49,331 nt of DNA from Xanthobacteraceae bacterium (GCA_030037885.1 JASHPU010000117.1:1-49331); one strand, 5' to 3'. Positions 1-11,055 are shown, counted from the first letter of the stretch. The notes: generated by a model not told the origin, from the sequence alone. Translations and numbers: made by a program.

Positions 1-2
1 CA

Positions 3-269
3 GGGGCGATAAACCGCGATCATGTGCACCTGCTGCTGTCGATCCCACCGAGCTTGTCTGTGTCTCGGGCGGTGCAGTATCTGAAGGGAAGGAGTTCGCA
101 TAAGCTGCTGAGCGAGTTCGGCATTCTGCGTAAACGCTACTGGGGCCAACACATCTGGGCACGAGGCTACTGGGTCGCGAGCAGCGGTAACGTCACCGAT
201 GAGGTCTGGATGGAGTACATCAAAAATCAGGCTCCACCAGAGCCTGACGATAACTTCAAGGTGACCTGA
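3..269 (+). mobile_element. tnpA: IS200/IS605-type Y1 transposase, C-terminal part (cut by window edge)
   Basis: The reading frame is open from the first bases of the window, so the 5' part lies outside it. The translated part begins AINRDHVHLLLSIPP, which holds the His-x-His (HUH) metal-binding motif of TnpA single-strand transposases. It continues with the conserved YWGQHIWARGYW block. The C-terminal helix (DEVWMEYIKNQ) carries the Tyr expected to be the nucleophile. Family knowledge: these enzymes move ssDNA by recognising subterminal hairpins, and three hairpins follow directly downstream. No tnpB follows. Whether the complete gene is intact cannot be judged from this window. Confidence 0.85.
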
Positions 270-336
270 GTCCGCCGAATGGCGGACCAAATCCGGCTTT
301 AAGCCGTAACCTGAAGCCACCGCCTTTAGGCGGTGG
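270..336 (+). repeat. Three consecutive hairpins after the IS200-like transposase (probable IS right end)
   Basis: Three perfect short palindromes stand in a row after the stop codon. They are GTCCGCC-GAAT-GGCGGAC (270-287), CGGCT-TTA-AGCCG (294-306) and CCACCGCC-TTTA-GGCGGTGG (317-336). Y1 transposases recognise subterminal hairpins, so the last one is the best candidate for the right-end recognition hairpin. The exact cleavage site cannot be set from one copy. Confidence 0.6.
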
Positions 337-368
337 AGTGTTCACAGCGTTTCCCGACGATGCTGAAT

Positions 369-524
369 CGTCATTGCGAGCGACCCGCTACGCTCGCTGC
401 GCGAGCTACGGCGCGGTTTGAGTCACGCCGAAGCGCATCGCGCGAAGGCGGAAGCGAAGCTATCCAGAGCGGCTTGCGCAAGCTTCTGGCTTGCTTCGTC
501 GCCTTCGGGACGTTCGCAATGACG
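369..524. repeat. Dispersed palindromic repeat, copy 1
   Basis: The unit is bounded by CGTCATTGCG (369-378) and its exact reverse complement CGCAATGACG (515-524). The interior is imperfectly palindromic. A second member with the same ends lies at 32527-32637. It fills most of the space between the transposase remnant and trpE. Confidence 0.7.
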
Positions 525-553
525 CCGCTGATGCAGTTCGGTCGGGAAATGCT

Positions 554-2125
554 CTAATTATCCACAATTCGTGCCCGGTCGCGTCTCGCTGCGCTGGCGA
601 AGCGCTGCGCCTCTTCGGCGGCGCGGAACAAGGCTTTGGCCTTGTTGATGCATTCCTGCTGCTCGAACTCCGGATCGGAATCGGCGACGATGCCGGCGCC
701 GGCCTGCACGTACATCACGCCGTCCTTGATCAACGCGGTGCGCAGCACGATGCAGGTGTCCATCTCATCTCCGGCGGAGAAGTAGCCGACGCAGCCGGCA
801 TAGAGTGAGCGCTTCTCCTTTTCCAGTTCATCGATGATCTGCATGGCGCGCACTTTTGGTGCGCCGCTCACGGTGCCGGCGGGAAAGCCGGCGGCGAGCG
901 CATCGAGCCGGTCGCGGTCGGGACGCAGCCGGCCTTCGACGTTGGATACGATGTGCATGACCTGGCTGTAGCGCTCGATGAAGAACTGGTCCGTGACTTT
1001 GACGCTGCCGATCTCGGCGACGCGGCCGACGTCGTTGCGGCCGAGGTCGAGCAGCATGAGATGCTCGGCGCGCTCCTTTGGATCGGCAAGGAGCTCAGCC
1101 TGGAGCGCGGCGTCCTCGTGCGGCGTGGCACCGCGCGGCCGCGTACCGGCGATCGGCCGGATGGTGACGATGCCGGCGCGCGCCTTGACCAGGATCTCGG
1201 GGCTCGATCCGGCGACGGCGAAGGCGCCGAAGTCGAGGAAATACAGATACGGCGACGGATTGACCCGCCGCAGCGCGCGATAGAGCGCGAACGGCGGCAG
1301 CCGAAACGGCGCCTCGAAGCGCTGCGACAGCACCACCTGAAAAATGTCGCCGGCGACGATGTACTCCTTGGCGCGCAGCACCATGCGCTTGAACTCGGCC
1401 GGCGTCGTATTCGAGCGCGGCGCCACATCGCGCGGCCCGGGGTGAAGGTTGGAAACGTCTCCTACAGGTGGGGGAACATCGAGCGCGTCCACAATATCGG
1501 CGATGCGCTCTTGTGCGCGCGCCAGCGCGGCAGCGGCGGAAACAGTGGCGTCCGGCCGCACCGGCGTGACGATGGTGATCGTGTCCTCGACGGCATCGAA
1601 CACGATCACCAGCGTCGGGCGTACCAGGATCGCGTCGGGAATACCAAGCGGGTCGGTTGGCGGCGCCGACAGCGAATCCTCGACCAGCCGCACGGTGTCA
1701 TAGCCGAGATAGCCGAATACGCCGGCGGCCATCGGCGGTAGCGCCTCGGGCAGGGCGATGCGGCTTTCCTCGATCAGCAGCCGCAGCGCTTGCAGCGGCG
1801 GCGCGTCGGCCGGTGCAAAACGCTGCGGCTCATGCTGCGGATTGCGGTTGATCCGGGCGCGGCTGCCGTCAATGCGAAACACCAGGTCCGGCTCCAGGCC
1901 GATGATCGAATAGCGACCGCGCACCGCGCCGCCTTCGACCGACTCGAGCAAGAAGCTCGCTGCCCCGGATGGCACCGTAGTCGAATGCCGCGGTCGCGCT
2001 GCGGTGACTTTGAGGAAGGCCGAAACCGGCGTTTCAAGGTCGGCAACGAGCGTCGTCCACACGACCTGCGGCGCGCCGGCCGCATAGCGCGCGGCAAAAT
2101 CGTCAGCCGCCGGCCCGGTCCGCAT
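554..2125 (-). CDS. trpE: Anthranilate synthase component I
   Basis: A 523-residue TrpE, the expected length. It makes anthranilate from chorismate, with ammonia delivered by the TrpG glutaminase, as the first committed step of tryptophan synthesis in the cytoplasm. The N-terminal half has the typical regulatory fold (SFLLESVEGG, RYSIIG). The C-terminal chorismate-binding domain shows YIVAGDIFQVVLSQR, SPEIL, IAGTRPRG, DLGRNDVGRV and GTVSGAPKVRAM. The ATG follows the stop of ppiD with no spacer (TGAATG on the minus strand), so the two genes are very likely co-transcribed and translationally coupled. No trpG lies in the window, and no leader peptide or attenuator is seen. Confidence 0.97.
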   Translation of the reverse strand: MRTGPAADDFAARYAAGAPQVVWTTLVADLETPVSAFLKVTAARPRHSTTVPSGAASFLLESVEGGAVRGRYSIIGLEPDLVFRIDGSRARINRNPQHEPQRFAPADAPPLQALRLLIEESRIALPEALPPMAAGVFGYLGYDTVRLVEDSLSAPPTDPLGIPDAILVRPTLVIVFDAVEDTITIVTPVRPDATVSAAAALARAQERIADIVDALDVPPPVGDVSNLHPGPRDVAPRSNTTPAEFKRMVLRAKEYIVAGDIFQVVLSQRFEAPFRLPPFALYRALRRVNPSPYLYFLDFGAFAVAGSSPEILVKARAGIVTIRPIAGTRPRGATPHEDAALQAELLADPKERAEHLMLLDLGRNDVGRVAEIGSVKVTDQFFIERYSQVMHIVSNVEGRLRPDRDRLDALAAGFPAGTVSGAPKVRAMQIIDELEKEKRSLYAGCVGYFSAGDEMDTCIVLRTALIKDGVMYVQAGAGIVADSDPEFEQQECINKAKALFRAAEEAQRFASAARRDRARIVDN

Positions 2126-4039
2126 TCACTGATTGTCCGGGGCACTGTTGCCCACGGCCTGCGCCAGCGCCTCCTGGTTGACGTTGGTGCCGAGCTCGTT
2201 CTCGAACCAGCCGACATATTGGCCGAACAGATCGTTGCTCATCGTGCTTTGCAGCAACTGCTCGAGCTTCTTGCCGTCGGGCGAGTTCGGATCGAGCTTC
2301 GGCGTTTTCACGTCGGTGACGCGGAACACGAACCATTCGGTCGGCTTGTCGCCCACCGAGCTGCCGAATGCGTCCTTGGCGGTATGAAAGACGGCGTCGA
2401 TGACCTTGGCCGAGATTCCGGGCGGCGGCGTGATGCCGCGCTTGAGCCCGGACGCCTTTTGCACTTTCACGCCCACGCCTGATGCCAGCGCGTCGAACGG
2501 GTTGCCGTTCTTGGCCTTGTCAAGCAGGTCGGCGGCTTTGGTCTGCAACCGCTTGGCAATCTGGTCGTCGCGCCAGCGCTGCTCGACCTCGCCTTTGACT
2601 TCGTCGAGCGTGCGGTCGCGGGCCGGGGTGACGCCTTCCACCTCGTACCAGACGTAGCCGCCGCCGGTCTCGATCGGGTAGGTATCGACGCCGACATCGT
2701 TATTGAAGGCCGCGCTGACCAAGTCGCCGGCGTCGGTCAGATTGGTGACGAGCTTGCCGGACGGATCGCGGCCGGAACGGTCGAGGTCGACGGTGACAGC
2801 GGGCAGGTGCAGGGTGTCCGCGGCCTCCTGCAGCGTGCTGCCGCCGGCGCGCGCATCCTCGATCTTGTCGTGAACGTCCTGCACCTGCGTCTTCGCCCGT
2901 TCGAGCGCGATGTCGTTGCGGATGAACGGCGCGACCACCGCGAGCGCTTTGGTTTCCGCCGGCTCGATCTGCAGCACCGTCACGAGCACGGCGCCGAATT
3001 GACCTTGGATGGGTGCGCTGACCTCGCCAGCTTTGAGCGAAAAAGCGGCGTCAGCGACTTTCGGATCGACGATGCCGTCTTTCGCCACAGTGCCGAGATC
3101 GATGTCGCTCGTCTTGAGCCCGCGTTCGGTCGCGAGCGCGGCAAAGCTCGTGCCCGATTTGATGCGTCCGCTCGCCGCCTGCGCCTCGGCCATATTGGGA
3201 AACACGATCTGCTCGACATGACGGCGCTCCGGCGTCGAGTAGTTCTTCAGATTCTGCTCGTAGCTTTTCTGCACGTCGGCGTCCGACACCTCGATCGTTT
3301 TCGCCAGTTCCTGCGGCGTCACCGTCACGGTCACGACCTTGCGGTATTCCGGCGCGCGGAACAGGATTTTGCGCTCGTCGAAATATTTGCTCAGCTCCTC
3401 GAGGGTCGGTGCCGGGATGTCGCCGGCCTGCTGCGGGCCGAGCGCCACATAGTCGATGCTGCGCTGTTGGTTCTGAAACTGATTGATGGCGTCGAGATAG
3501 GCCTGCGGCACGGCGACGTTGCCCGAGATTGCCTGGGTCAGCTCACGGCGCGGAACGTCGCGGGCCTGCTCGTCGAAAAAGCGCTGCTCGGAATAGCCGA
3601 TGCTTTGCAGGAAGTTTTCGAACGTGGCGCGATCGAACTGGCCGCTCGGCGTCTGAAAATGCGGATCGTGCAGGACCTGCTGAACGAGATCTGCCGTCGG
3701 CACGCCGAGCCGCATGCGGTGCGCCAACTGGTCGAGCCCGGCCTCGGCCACCATTTGGCCGAGCACCTGGGCCGGCAGCCCGAGCGCATTCGCCTGGTCT
3801 GTGGTCAAGGGATGGCCGATTTGCTGGCTCAATTGCTGCAGGCGCTCGTTGTAGCGCTGGCTGAACTGGTCGGACGAAATCTCGACGTCGCCGATCTTGG
3901 CGAGATACGAACGGCCGAAGCCACGGAAAATGTCGTTGATGCCCCATAACGCGAAAATGGCGGCCAACAGCGTCATGATCGCGCCCATGACGATGCGGCC
4001 GAGCCAAGTGGAGGAGGCCTGGCGAATACCTCGAAGCAT
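2126..4039 (-). CDS. ppiD: Membrane-anchored peptidyl-prolyl isomerase / chaperone PpiD-like (SurA N-domain)
   Basis: 637 residues. One N-terminal transmembrane segment at about residues 14-35 (IVMGAIMTLLAAIFALWGIN) is followed by a SurA-type N-domain (ISSDQFSQRYNERLQQ) and a central parvulin-like domain near residues 265-365 (RHVEQIVFPN...GTVAKDGIVD). PpiD anchors in the inner membrane and assists periplasmic folding of secreted proteins. It is transcribed leftward and ends at the trpE start. A divergent spacer of about 160 bp separates it from tpiA and should hold both promoters. Folding-chaperone function is well supported; isomerase activity is not certain, since several PpiD proteins are poorly active. 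Confidence 0.9.
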   Translation of the reverse strand: MLRGIRQASSTWLGRIVMGAIMTLLAAIFALWGINDIFRGFGRSYLAKIGDVEISSDQFSQRYNERLQQLSQQIGHPLTTDQANALGLPAQVLGQMVAEAGLDQLAHRMRLGVPTADLVQQVLHDPHFQTPSGQFDRATFENFLQSIGYSEQRFFDEQARDVPRRELTQAISGNVAVPQAYLDAINQFQNQQRSIDYVALGPQQAGDIPAPTLEELSKYFDERKILFRAPEYRKVVTVTVTPQELAKTIEVSDADVQKSYEQNLKNYSTPERRHVEQIVFPNMAEAQAASGRIKSGTSFAALATERGLKTSDIDLGTVAKDGIVDPKVADAAFSLKAGEVSAPIQGQFGAVLVTVLQIEPAETKALAVVAPFIRNDIALERAKTQVQDVHDKIEDARAGGSTLQEAADTLHLPAVTVDLDRSGRDPSGKLVTNLTDAGDLVSAAFNNDVGVDTYPIETGGGYVWYEVEGVTPARDRTLDEVKGEVEQRWRDDQIAKRLQTKAADLLDKAKNGNPFDALASGVGVKVQKASGLKRGITPPPGISAKVIDAVFHTAKDAFGSSVGDKPTEWFVFRVTDVKTPKLDPNSPDGKKLEQLLQSTMSNDLFGQYVGWFENELGTNVNQEALAQAVGNSAPDNQ

Positions 4040-4202
4040 GTGGTTCCAGCGTGGTGAGTGGTGTCGCCTGCGTGCGAAGGCGGCGCATCATAGGGAGCGC
4101 CGCACCGCGCCGCAATCGGTGCAATAGACTGGTAAAACGTCTCTTTTCGCCGTGCAATCGGTCTGCTAACGGCTCATTGTCGCATTTTTGAGGCTGTGCA
4201 CG

Positions 4203-4943
4203 ATGGCGCGACGCCCGTTGGTCGCAGGCAACTGGAAAATGAATGGGCTTTCGGCCGCGGTCGCCGAACTGCAAAAAATCATGGCCGGCGCCGGACACTT
4301 CGCCAATGTCGACGTGATGGTCTGCCCGCCAGCAACGCTGCTCGCCGGTTTTGCCGCCGCGGCGCGCGGCTCGCGGGTTGCGATCGGTGCCCAGGACTGT
4401 CACGCGTGTCCCGCCGGTGCCTATACGGGCGACATCGCCGCCGAAATGCTCAAGGATTCCGGTGCGCAGGCGGTCATCGTCGGCCATTCCGAGCGCCGCC
4501 ACTATCATGGCGAGACCGACGCGATGGTCCGCGACAAGGCGCTCGCGGCGCGTCGCGCCGGGCTTGTGGCGATTGTCTGTGTCGGCGAGACGCAGGCGGA
4601 GCGCGATGCAGGTCACGCCCGCGCGGTGGTCCGCGCGCAGCTTGACGGCTCGCTGCCGGATGGCGCCGCCGATTTTGCCATGGCCTACGAACCGATCTGG
4701 GCCATCGGTTCCGGCGTGACGCCGACGCCGCACGACGTTGCCGACATGCACGGCTTTATTCGCCAGATGCTGTCGGCGCGCTACGGCGAGGCGGCACAGC
4801 GAATGCGCATTCTCTATGGCGGCTCGGTGAAGCCGAACAACGCAGCGGAGCTTTTGGCGGTCGACAATGTCGACGGCGCGCTGGTGGGCGGCGCGAGCCT
4901 TAAAGCCGAAGAGTTTTTGCCGATCGTCCGCATTTACGGCTGA
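4203..4943 (+). CDS. tpiA: Triosephosphate isomerase
   Basis: 246 residues from the ATG at 4203, which follows GAGG (4190-4193) at good spacing. An in-frame upstream start at 4188 would add only five unconserved residues. Typical motifs are present: the catalytic Lys in AGNWKMNG, the catalytic His in VIVGHSERR, the catalytic Glu in AYEPIWAIG, and phosphate-binding YGGSVKPNN. It interconverts dihydroxyacetone phosphate and glyceraldehyde-3-phosphate in glycolysis and the Calvin cycle. In related genomes tpiA commonly precedes secG and pyrG; here a dehydrogenase set sits between them. Confidence 0.97.
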   Translation: MARRPLVAGNWKMNGLSAAVAELQKIMAGAGHFANVDVMVCPPATLLAGFAAAARGSRVAIGAQDCHACPAGAYTGDIAAEMLKDSGAQAVIVGHSERRHYHGETDAMVRDKALAARRAGLVAIVCVGETQAERDAGHARAVVRAQLDGSLPDGAADFAMAYEPIWAIGSGVTPTPHDVADMHGFIRQMLSARYGEAAQRMRILYGGSVKPNNAAELLAVDNVDGALVGGASLKAEEFLPIVRIYG

Positions 4944-5060
4944 AGCGCTGCGGCGACTGGCGCGACCGGCTTTGCGCCCTTCTGGACGCACCGGCTTTGG
5001 TCTATTCTTCCCGCAAAGCCACGACACTCGCCGCACAAGAGAGCGGCACGGGAGGACGCC

Positions 5061-5777
5061 ATGGCCGAGGAAACAATTCCACGCCGCAAATTTTTGTTGG
5101 GAGCAGGCATTGCCGGCACCGCAGTCGCGACCGGCTTGAGTCAAGCCGAGCCGGCGGCCGCAGCCGCGCAGGCTCAGGCTCCCGCTGCGGCCGCGGCGCA
5201 GCCCGAGCCGTTGCTCGCGCTGAACGAAACCGAGCACGCCTTCGTCGTGGCTGCTGTCGATACGCTCATTCCCGCCGATGAATTATCGCCTTCGGGCAGC
5301 GACTGCGGCATCGCGACCTTCATCGATCGCCAGCTCGCCAGTGCCTGGGGCGGCGGCGCCAAAATGTATCGCGCCGGCCCGTTCCACAAAGGCAAACCCG
5401 AGCAGGGCTATCAGCTGGCGCTGACGCCGGCCGAGTTCTTTTCCGCGGGTATTGCCGCAGCCAACGCATGGTCGCGCAAGACTTATGGCCACGACTTCGA
5501 CCGGCTCAGCCCGGACCAGCGCGTCGAGGCGCTCAAAGCCATGCAGGACGGCAAGGCGGAATTCGCCGATTTCAGTTCGCGCGCGTTTTTCGCCCGGCTC
5601 TTGGCGATCGCCATGGAAGGTTTCTTCTCCGACCCGATCTACGGCGGCAACCGCAACAAGGTCGGCTGGCGCATGATCGGCTTTCCCGGCCTGCCCGCCA
5701 CCTACATCAATCTCTACGAGGAGTACCGCGACAAGCCCTACGTCGTCGAACCACGCTCCATAGCCGATTTCTCATAG
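5061..5777 (+). CDS. Gluconate 2-dehydrogenase subunit 3 family protein, Tat-exported
   Basis: 238 residues. The N-terminus has a twin-arginine signal (PRRKFLLGAGIAGTA), then an Ala/Gln-rich linker. The mature part (about residue 50 onward) fits the subunit-3 family (TLIPADELSPSGSDCGI, RMIGFPGLPATY). In the family this small subunit is the Tat carrier and chaperone that takes the flavoprotein subunit to the periplasm. Only 13 bp separate it from the GMC gene and another 13 bp separate that from a cytochrome c gene, so the three form one operon. A GGAGG lies before the ATG. The real sugar-acid or alcohol substrate cannot be read from sequence. Confidence 0.88.
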   Translation: MAEETIPRRKFLLGAGIAGTAVATGLSQAEPAAAAAQAQAPAAAAAQPEPLLALNETEHAFVVAAVDTLIPADELSPSGSDCGIATFIDRQLASAWGGGAKMYRAGPFHKGKPEQGYQLALTPAEFFSAGIAAANAWSRKTYGHDFDRLSPDQRVEALKAMQDGKAEFADFSSRAFFARLLAIAMEGFFSDPIYGGNRNKVGWRMIGFPGLPATYINLYEEYRDKPYVVEPRSIADFS

Positions 5778-5790
5778 GGGAGAACGCGTC

Positions 5791-7560
5791 ATGGCGACGA
5801 AGCTCAAAGAAGTCGATGCGGTCGTGGTCGGCATGGGCTGGACCGGCGCGATCTTGGCGCGCGAACTCACCAAGGCGGGGCTGCAGGTCGTCGGATTGGA
5901 GCGCGGGCAGGACCGCGTGCCCGGCGGGGATTTTGTTTTGCCTGCGGTGCGCGATGAGCTGCGCTACTCGCAACGGCTCGAATTGATGATGGACAATTCG
6001 ACCGACACGCTGACCTTCCGCAACCGCCCGGACGACCAGGCGTTGCCGGTGCGCCGCATCGGCGCGTTCCTGCCCGGCGAGGGCGTCGGCGGCTCCGGCA
6101 TTCATTGGGGCGGGCTGCATTGGCGCTTCCTGCCTACCGATTTCCGCATCCGCAGCACCATCGCCGAGCGTTACGGCGCCAAAGCGATCCCCGACGACAT
6201 GACCATCCAGGACTGGCCGGTCAGCTTCGACGAGCTCGAGCCGTATTACGACCGTTTCGACAAGCTGTGCGGCGTCTCCGGCCAGGCCGGCAATCTGCGC
6301 GGGACCAGGATCGAGGGCGGCAACGTCTTTGAAGGCCCGCGCAGCGACCATTATCCGAACAAGCCGCTCATCCCTTCGAGCGCCGGACTGATGTTCGCCT
6401 CAGCCGCCAGAAACCTCGGCTATCATCCGTTTCCGATGCCGATCAGCATCAACAGCGCGCCATATGTGAACCGCGAAGGCATCACGCTCGGCGCCTGCGA
6501 GTATTGCGGCTTCTGCAACCGCACCGCCTGCGAGGCCAACGCCAAGGCCTCGCCGAACGTCACCGTCATGCCGGTGCTCCGCCTTGAGCCGAAATTCGAG
6601 CTGCGCACGCGCGCCTGGGTCGGCAAGCTCAACTACGACAAGGCGGCGAAGAAGGTCGTCAGCGTGACCTACACCGACCTGCGCAACGGCGAGGAATACG
6701 AGCAGCCTGCCGGCATCGTCGTGCTCGCGTCCTACGTCTTCGGCAACGTGCAGCATCTGCTTCTGGCCGGTATCGGCGCGCCTTACGACCATGCAACCGG
6801 CAACGGCGTGGTCGGCCGGAATTACGCCTATCAGTTCGAGGCCGGCGCCCAGGCGTTCTTCGATGACAAGCACATGAACTCGTACATGGGCTCGGCCGCC
6901 AACGGCATGTGCATCGACGATTTCAACGGCGAGAATTTCGACCACGCCGGGCTTGGCTTTTTCGGCGGCGGCTATTTCTCCTGCAACACGCCGGCGGCGC
7001 CGCCGATCAGCGGCCGCATGCTGCCGCACGGCACGCCACTATGGGGCCCGGAATGGAAGCGCGCGACGGTCAAATGGTACAACCACGCCTGCCGGTTCGG
7101 CACCGAGGGCTCGGTCTACGCCAACCGCGACAACTACCTCGATCTCGACCCGACCTATAAGGACGCGCTCGGCCGGCCGCTCATTCGGCTCACCTACAAC
7201 GGTACCGATAACGACCACAAAATGTCGCGTTATCTGCTCGGCAAGCTCGAGGGCATCGTCAAGGCGATGAACCCGACGCACTATGAGATGGAGCCGCGAC
7301 CGAAAAACTTCACCATCGTGCCGTACCAGTCGACGCACAATACCGGCGGCACCATCATGGGCGCCGACCCAAAGACGAGCGTGGTCAACCGCTATCTGCA
7401 GGCGTGGGACGCACACAATCTGTTCGTCGAGGGCGCCTCGGTGTTCCCGCAGCAGCACGGCTACAATCCGACTGGTACGGTCGGCGCGTTGGCTTACTGG
7501 TCGGCGCAGGCGATTACGACGCAGTATCGCAACAGCCCGGGCCCCTTGGTGCACGGGTGA
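5791..7560 (+). CDS. GMC-family flavoprotein dehydrogenase, large subunit of a gluconate-dehydrogenase-like complex
   Basis: 589 residues. An N-terminal FAD-binding motif (VVVGMGWTGAILARELTKAG) is followed by GEGVGGSGIHWGG and a C-terminal GMC block (HNTGGTIMG; QQHGYNPTGTVGALAYW) holding the likely catalytic His/Asn pair. A cysteine cluster near residues 235-246 (CEYCGFCNRTAC) resembles that of FAD-glucose/gluconate dehydrogenases, where it binds an iron-sulfur cluster. There is no signal peptide of its own, so it is probably exported in complex with the Tat-tagged subunit 3 encoded just upstream. Electrons would pass to the downstream cytochrome c. Substrate is unknown. Confidence 0.9.
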   Translation: MATKLKEVDAVVVGMGWTGAILARELTKAGLQVVGLERGQDRVPGGDFVLPAVRDELRYSQRLELMMDNSTDTLTFRNRPDDQALPVRRIGAFLPGEGVGGSGIHWGGLHWRFLPTDFRIRSTIAERYGAKAIPDDMTIQDWPVSFDELEPYYDRFDKLCGVSGQAGNLRGTRIEGGNVFEGPRSDHYPNKPLIPSSAGLMFASAARNLGYHPFPMPISINSAPYVNREGITLGACEYCGFCNRTACEANAKASPNVTVMPVLRLEPKFELRTRAWVGKLNYDKAAKKVVSVTYTDLRNGEEYEQPAGIVVLASYVFGNVQHLLLAGIGAPYDHATGNGVVGRNYAYQFEAGAQAFFDDKHMNSYMGSAANGMCIDDFNGENFDHAGLGFFGGGYFSCNTPAAPPISGRMLPHGTPLWGPEWKRATVKWYNHACRFGTEGSVYANRDNYLDLDPTYKDALGRPLIRLTYNGTDNDHKMSRYLLGKLEGIVKAMNPTHYEMEPRPKNFTIVPYQSTHNTGGTIMGADPKTSVVNRYLQAWDAHNLFVEGASVFPQQHGYNPTGTVGALAYWSAQAITTQYRNSPGPLVHG

Positions 7561-7573
7561 GGCGAGGGACGGG

Positions 7574-7957
7574 ATGCGAAAGACAACGACCGAGGCGTTC
7601 GGGACGGCATGGCTTGCGGCTGCTGTCACGCTCGCCAGTGCGTCAAGCATGGCCCAGGCCGCCGACGCCGCCCACGGCAAGCAGGTTTTTGCCACCTGCG
7701 CGGCCTGCCACAGCGACAAGCCGGACGCGATCGGGCCGAGCCTGCGCGGCGTCTATGGCCGCCAATCCGGCTCGCTCGAAGACTTCCGCTACTCGAACGC
7801 CATGATGCGTGCCAATCTCACCTGGAACGACGACAATCTGCGCGCCTACCTCAAGGACCCGCAGGCCAAAGTGCCCGGTAACCGCATGCCGTTCGGCGGC
7901 CTGCAGGACGAAAAAGACGTCGACGACGTGATCGCTTATCTCAAAACTTACCGCTAG
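7574..7957 (+). CDS. Periplasmic class I cytochrome c
   Basis: 127 residues. A Sec signal peptide (about residues 1-29, ending SMAQA) precedes one haem-binding CAACH motif. The Met of GNRMPFGG is the likely sixth haem ligand. The architecture (IGPSLRGVYGR, YLKDPQAKVPGNRMPF, VIAYLKTYR) is that of cytochrome c2/c550-like carriers. As the third gene of the dehydrogenase operon it probably takes electrons from the GMC flavoprotein and hands them to the respiratory chain. Gluconate dehydrogenases usually use a three-haem subunit; here only one haem is encoded. Confidence 0.92.
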   Translation: MRKTTTEAFGTAWLAAAVTLASASSMAQAADAAHGKQVFATCAACHSDKPDAIGPSLRGVYGRQSGSLEDFRYSNAMMRANLTWNDDNLRAYLKDPQAKVPGNRMPFGGLQDEKDVDDVIAYLKTYR

Positions 7958-8177
7958 GTCCGGCTCGCGGTTGGCCGGTTCCGCGTCAGGGCGGAATTGT
8001 CGCAGTCCGGAACGGCGCCACAGCAGCGAGGAAGCGCCGGATCGGCGCAGAAGCCCGGACCGACGGCGGACATAGAAAATCCGAAAACGATCGTGTAGAC
8101 ACCGCCCGGGTTACCCATATGAGGGTTGGCCGCGGCCAAAACCGCGCTTGCCCCCGCGCCAAGGCGGATCATTCCAA

Positions 8178-8627
8178 ATGCTCAGTGTCGTCATCGCCAT
8201 CCACCTCATGCTGGTCCTCGCCATGATCGGCGTGGTGCTGCTGCAGAAGTCGGAGGGCGGCGGCCTAGTCAGTTCCACCAGCGGCTTTATGACGGGCCGG
8301 GGCACCGCCAACGTTCTGACCCGCACGACCGCGTTGTTGGCCGCCGGTTTCTTCATCACCAGCTTGGCCCTGTCGCTGTTGGCGAGCCACAACCGCGCGC
8401 CGGTTTCGTTGATCGGCGGCGGCGCGCCCGCCCAGCAACAACAGGCCCCGGCACCCGGTGCCCCGGCACCACCCATAGCGCCGCTCAATTCGGGCAACAA
8501 TGGCCTGCTCAACCAGCTCGGCGGTAGTGGCGGTGGCAACCCGCCGGCCGCCAATACGCCGGCGCCTCCGGCTGCGCCGGCTCCTCCGGCGGCGCCAAGC
8601 GGCCCGCAGGTGCCGCAATCGCGATAG
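8178..8627 (+). CDS. secG: Preprotein translocase subunit SecG
   Basis: 149 residues from the ATG at 8178; an earlier in-frame ATG at 8148 would add ten residues that do not fit the family. Two membrane segments (about residues 2-21 and 50-70) flank the conserved cytoplasmic loop LLQKSEGGGLVSS. The tail is an unusually long, low-complexity Ala/Pro/Gln/Gly stretch, common in rhizobial SecG. SecG is an accessory part of the SecYEG channel. It sits just upstream of pyrG, the usual arrangement. Confidence 0.93.
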   Translation: MLSVVIAIHLMLVLAMIGVVLLQKSEGGGLVSSTSGFMTGRGTANVLTRTTALLAAGFFITSLALSLLASHNRAPVSLIGGGAPAQQQQAPAPGAPAPPIAPLNSGNNGLLNQLGGSGGGNPPAANTPAPPAAPAPPAAPSGPQVPQSR

Positions 8628-8791
8628 AGCCGGAGCTTCGGATGCCGGCCATAGCGCGCCTCACATATCGGCTGAGGATGAGGCTGCAAGCACCTACGCC
8701 CGTCCAACTTTCCGGCTTGGCTCAGAGCGGCTTGGGGATGCGCGGCAGCCATTCCGGAAAATCGCTCGTCGAATCGATTTCGGCGCGCTAA

Positions 8792-10432
<1,641 letters not shown>

Positions 10433-10486
10433 TAGAGATTGCCGGCGCGTGGCGGGGCAGAGCGGTCGCCCCTTGTAGAGACAAAG

Positions 10487-10969
10487 ATGAGTGGCTCGAC
10501 ACTTTACGACGATGACATTTTGTTGTGGTCCGAGCAGCAGGCGGCGGCAATTCGCGAGCTCGGAAGGACGCGGCGTGACTTGCCGAATGAGCTCGACGTC
10601 CAGAACGTGGCGGAGGAGATCGAAAGCGTGGGGCGCTGCGAACTCGCGGCGGTCAAAAGCTATTTGCGGATAATCTTCCTGCATCTGATGAAGTTGGTCG
10701 CAGAGCCCGATTCGCCTGCTGGCGCACATTGGCGCGGCGAAATCGTCGGCTTTCATTCGGAAATGATGAGCCGATACGCGCCGTCCATGCGGCAACGCAT
10801 CGATCAAGACGAACTCTGGGGCTCCGCACGGGAACAAGCGCTGCTCGCCTATGGGGGCGCGCCGCAGCAACTGATCGCCGATTTGCCAGGCCGACGCCCG
10901 TTCAAGTCCGACGATCTAATGTCCGGCCGCATTGATCCTTTAGCCCACCTGAAACGTCTGCAGCGATAG
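10487..10969 (+). CDS. DUF29 family protein
   Basis: 160 residues from the ATG at 10487. The sequence fits the DUF29 family, whose conserved core is seen in YDDDILLWSEQQ, NVAEEIESVGR and SYLRIIFLHLMKL. Members are soluble, mostly helical proteins often found in many copies in cyanobacteria and alphaproteobacteria. Their biochemical role is not established. It lies between pyrG and a NIPSNAP gene without an evident functional link. Confidence 0.85.
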   Translation: MSGSTLYDDDILLWSEQQAAAIRELGRTRRDLPNELDVQNVAEEIESVGRCELAAVKSYLRIIFLHLMKLVAEPDSPAGAHWRGEIVGFHSEMMSRYAPSMRQRIDQDELWGSAREQALLAYGGAPQQLIADLPGRRPFKSDDLMSGRIDPLAHLKRLQR

Positions 10970-11055
10970 CATCCGCATCGCCCGTCTTACCCTCAAGCTT
11001 TGCAACTCGGCTCATCCGTTCTGGAGCAGCTCACAATCACCTAGGGAGGAGTTTC

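Noticed and set aside
3543-5237. Long open frame on the minus strand across ppiD and tpiA
   Set aside because: It overlaps two well-supported genes in other frames, is rich in Arg/Gly/Ala and shows no family motif; an effect of high GC.
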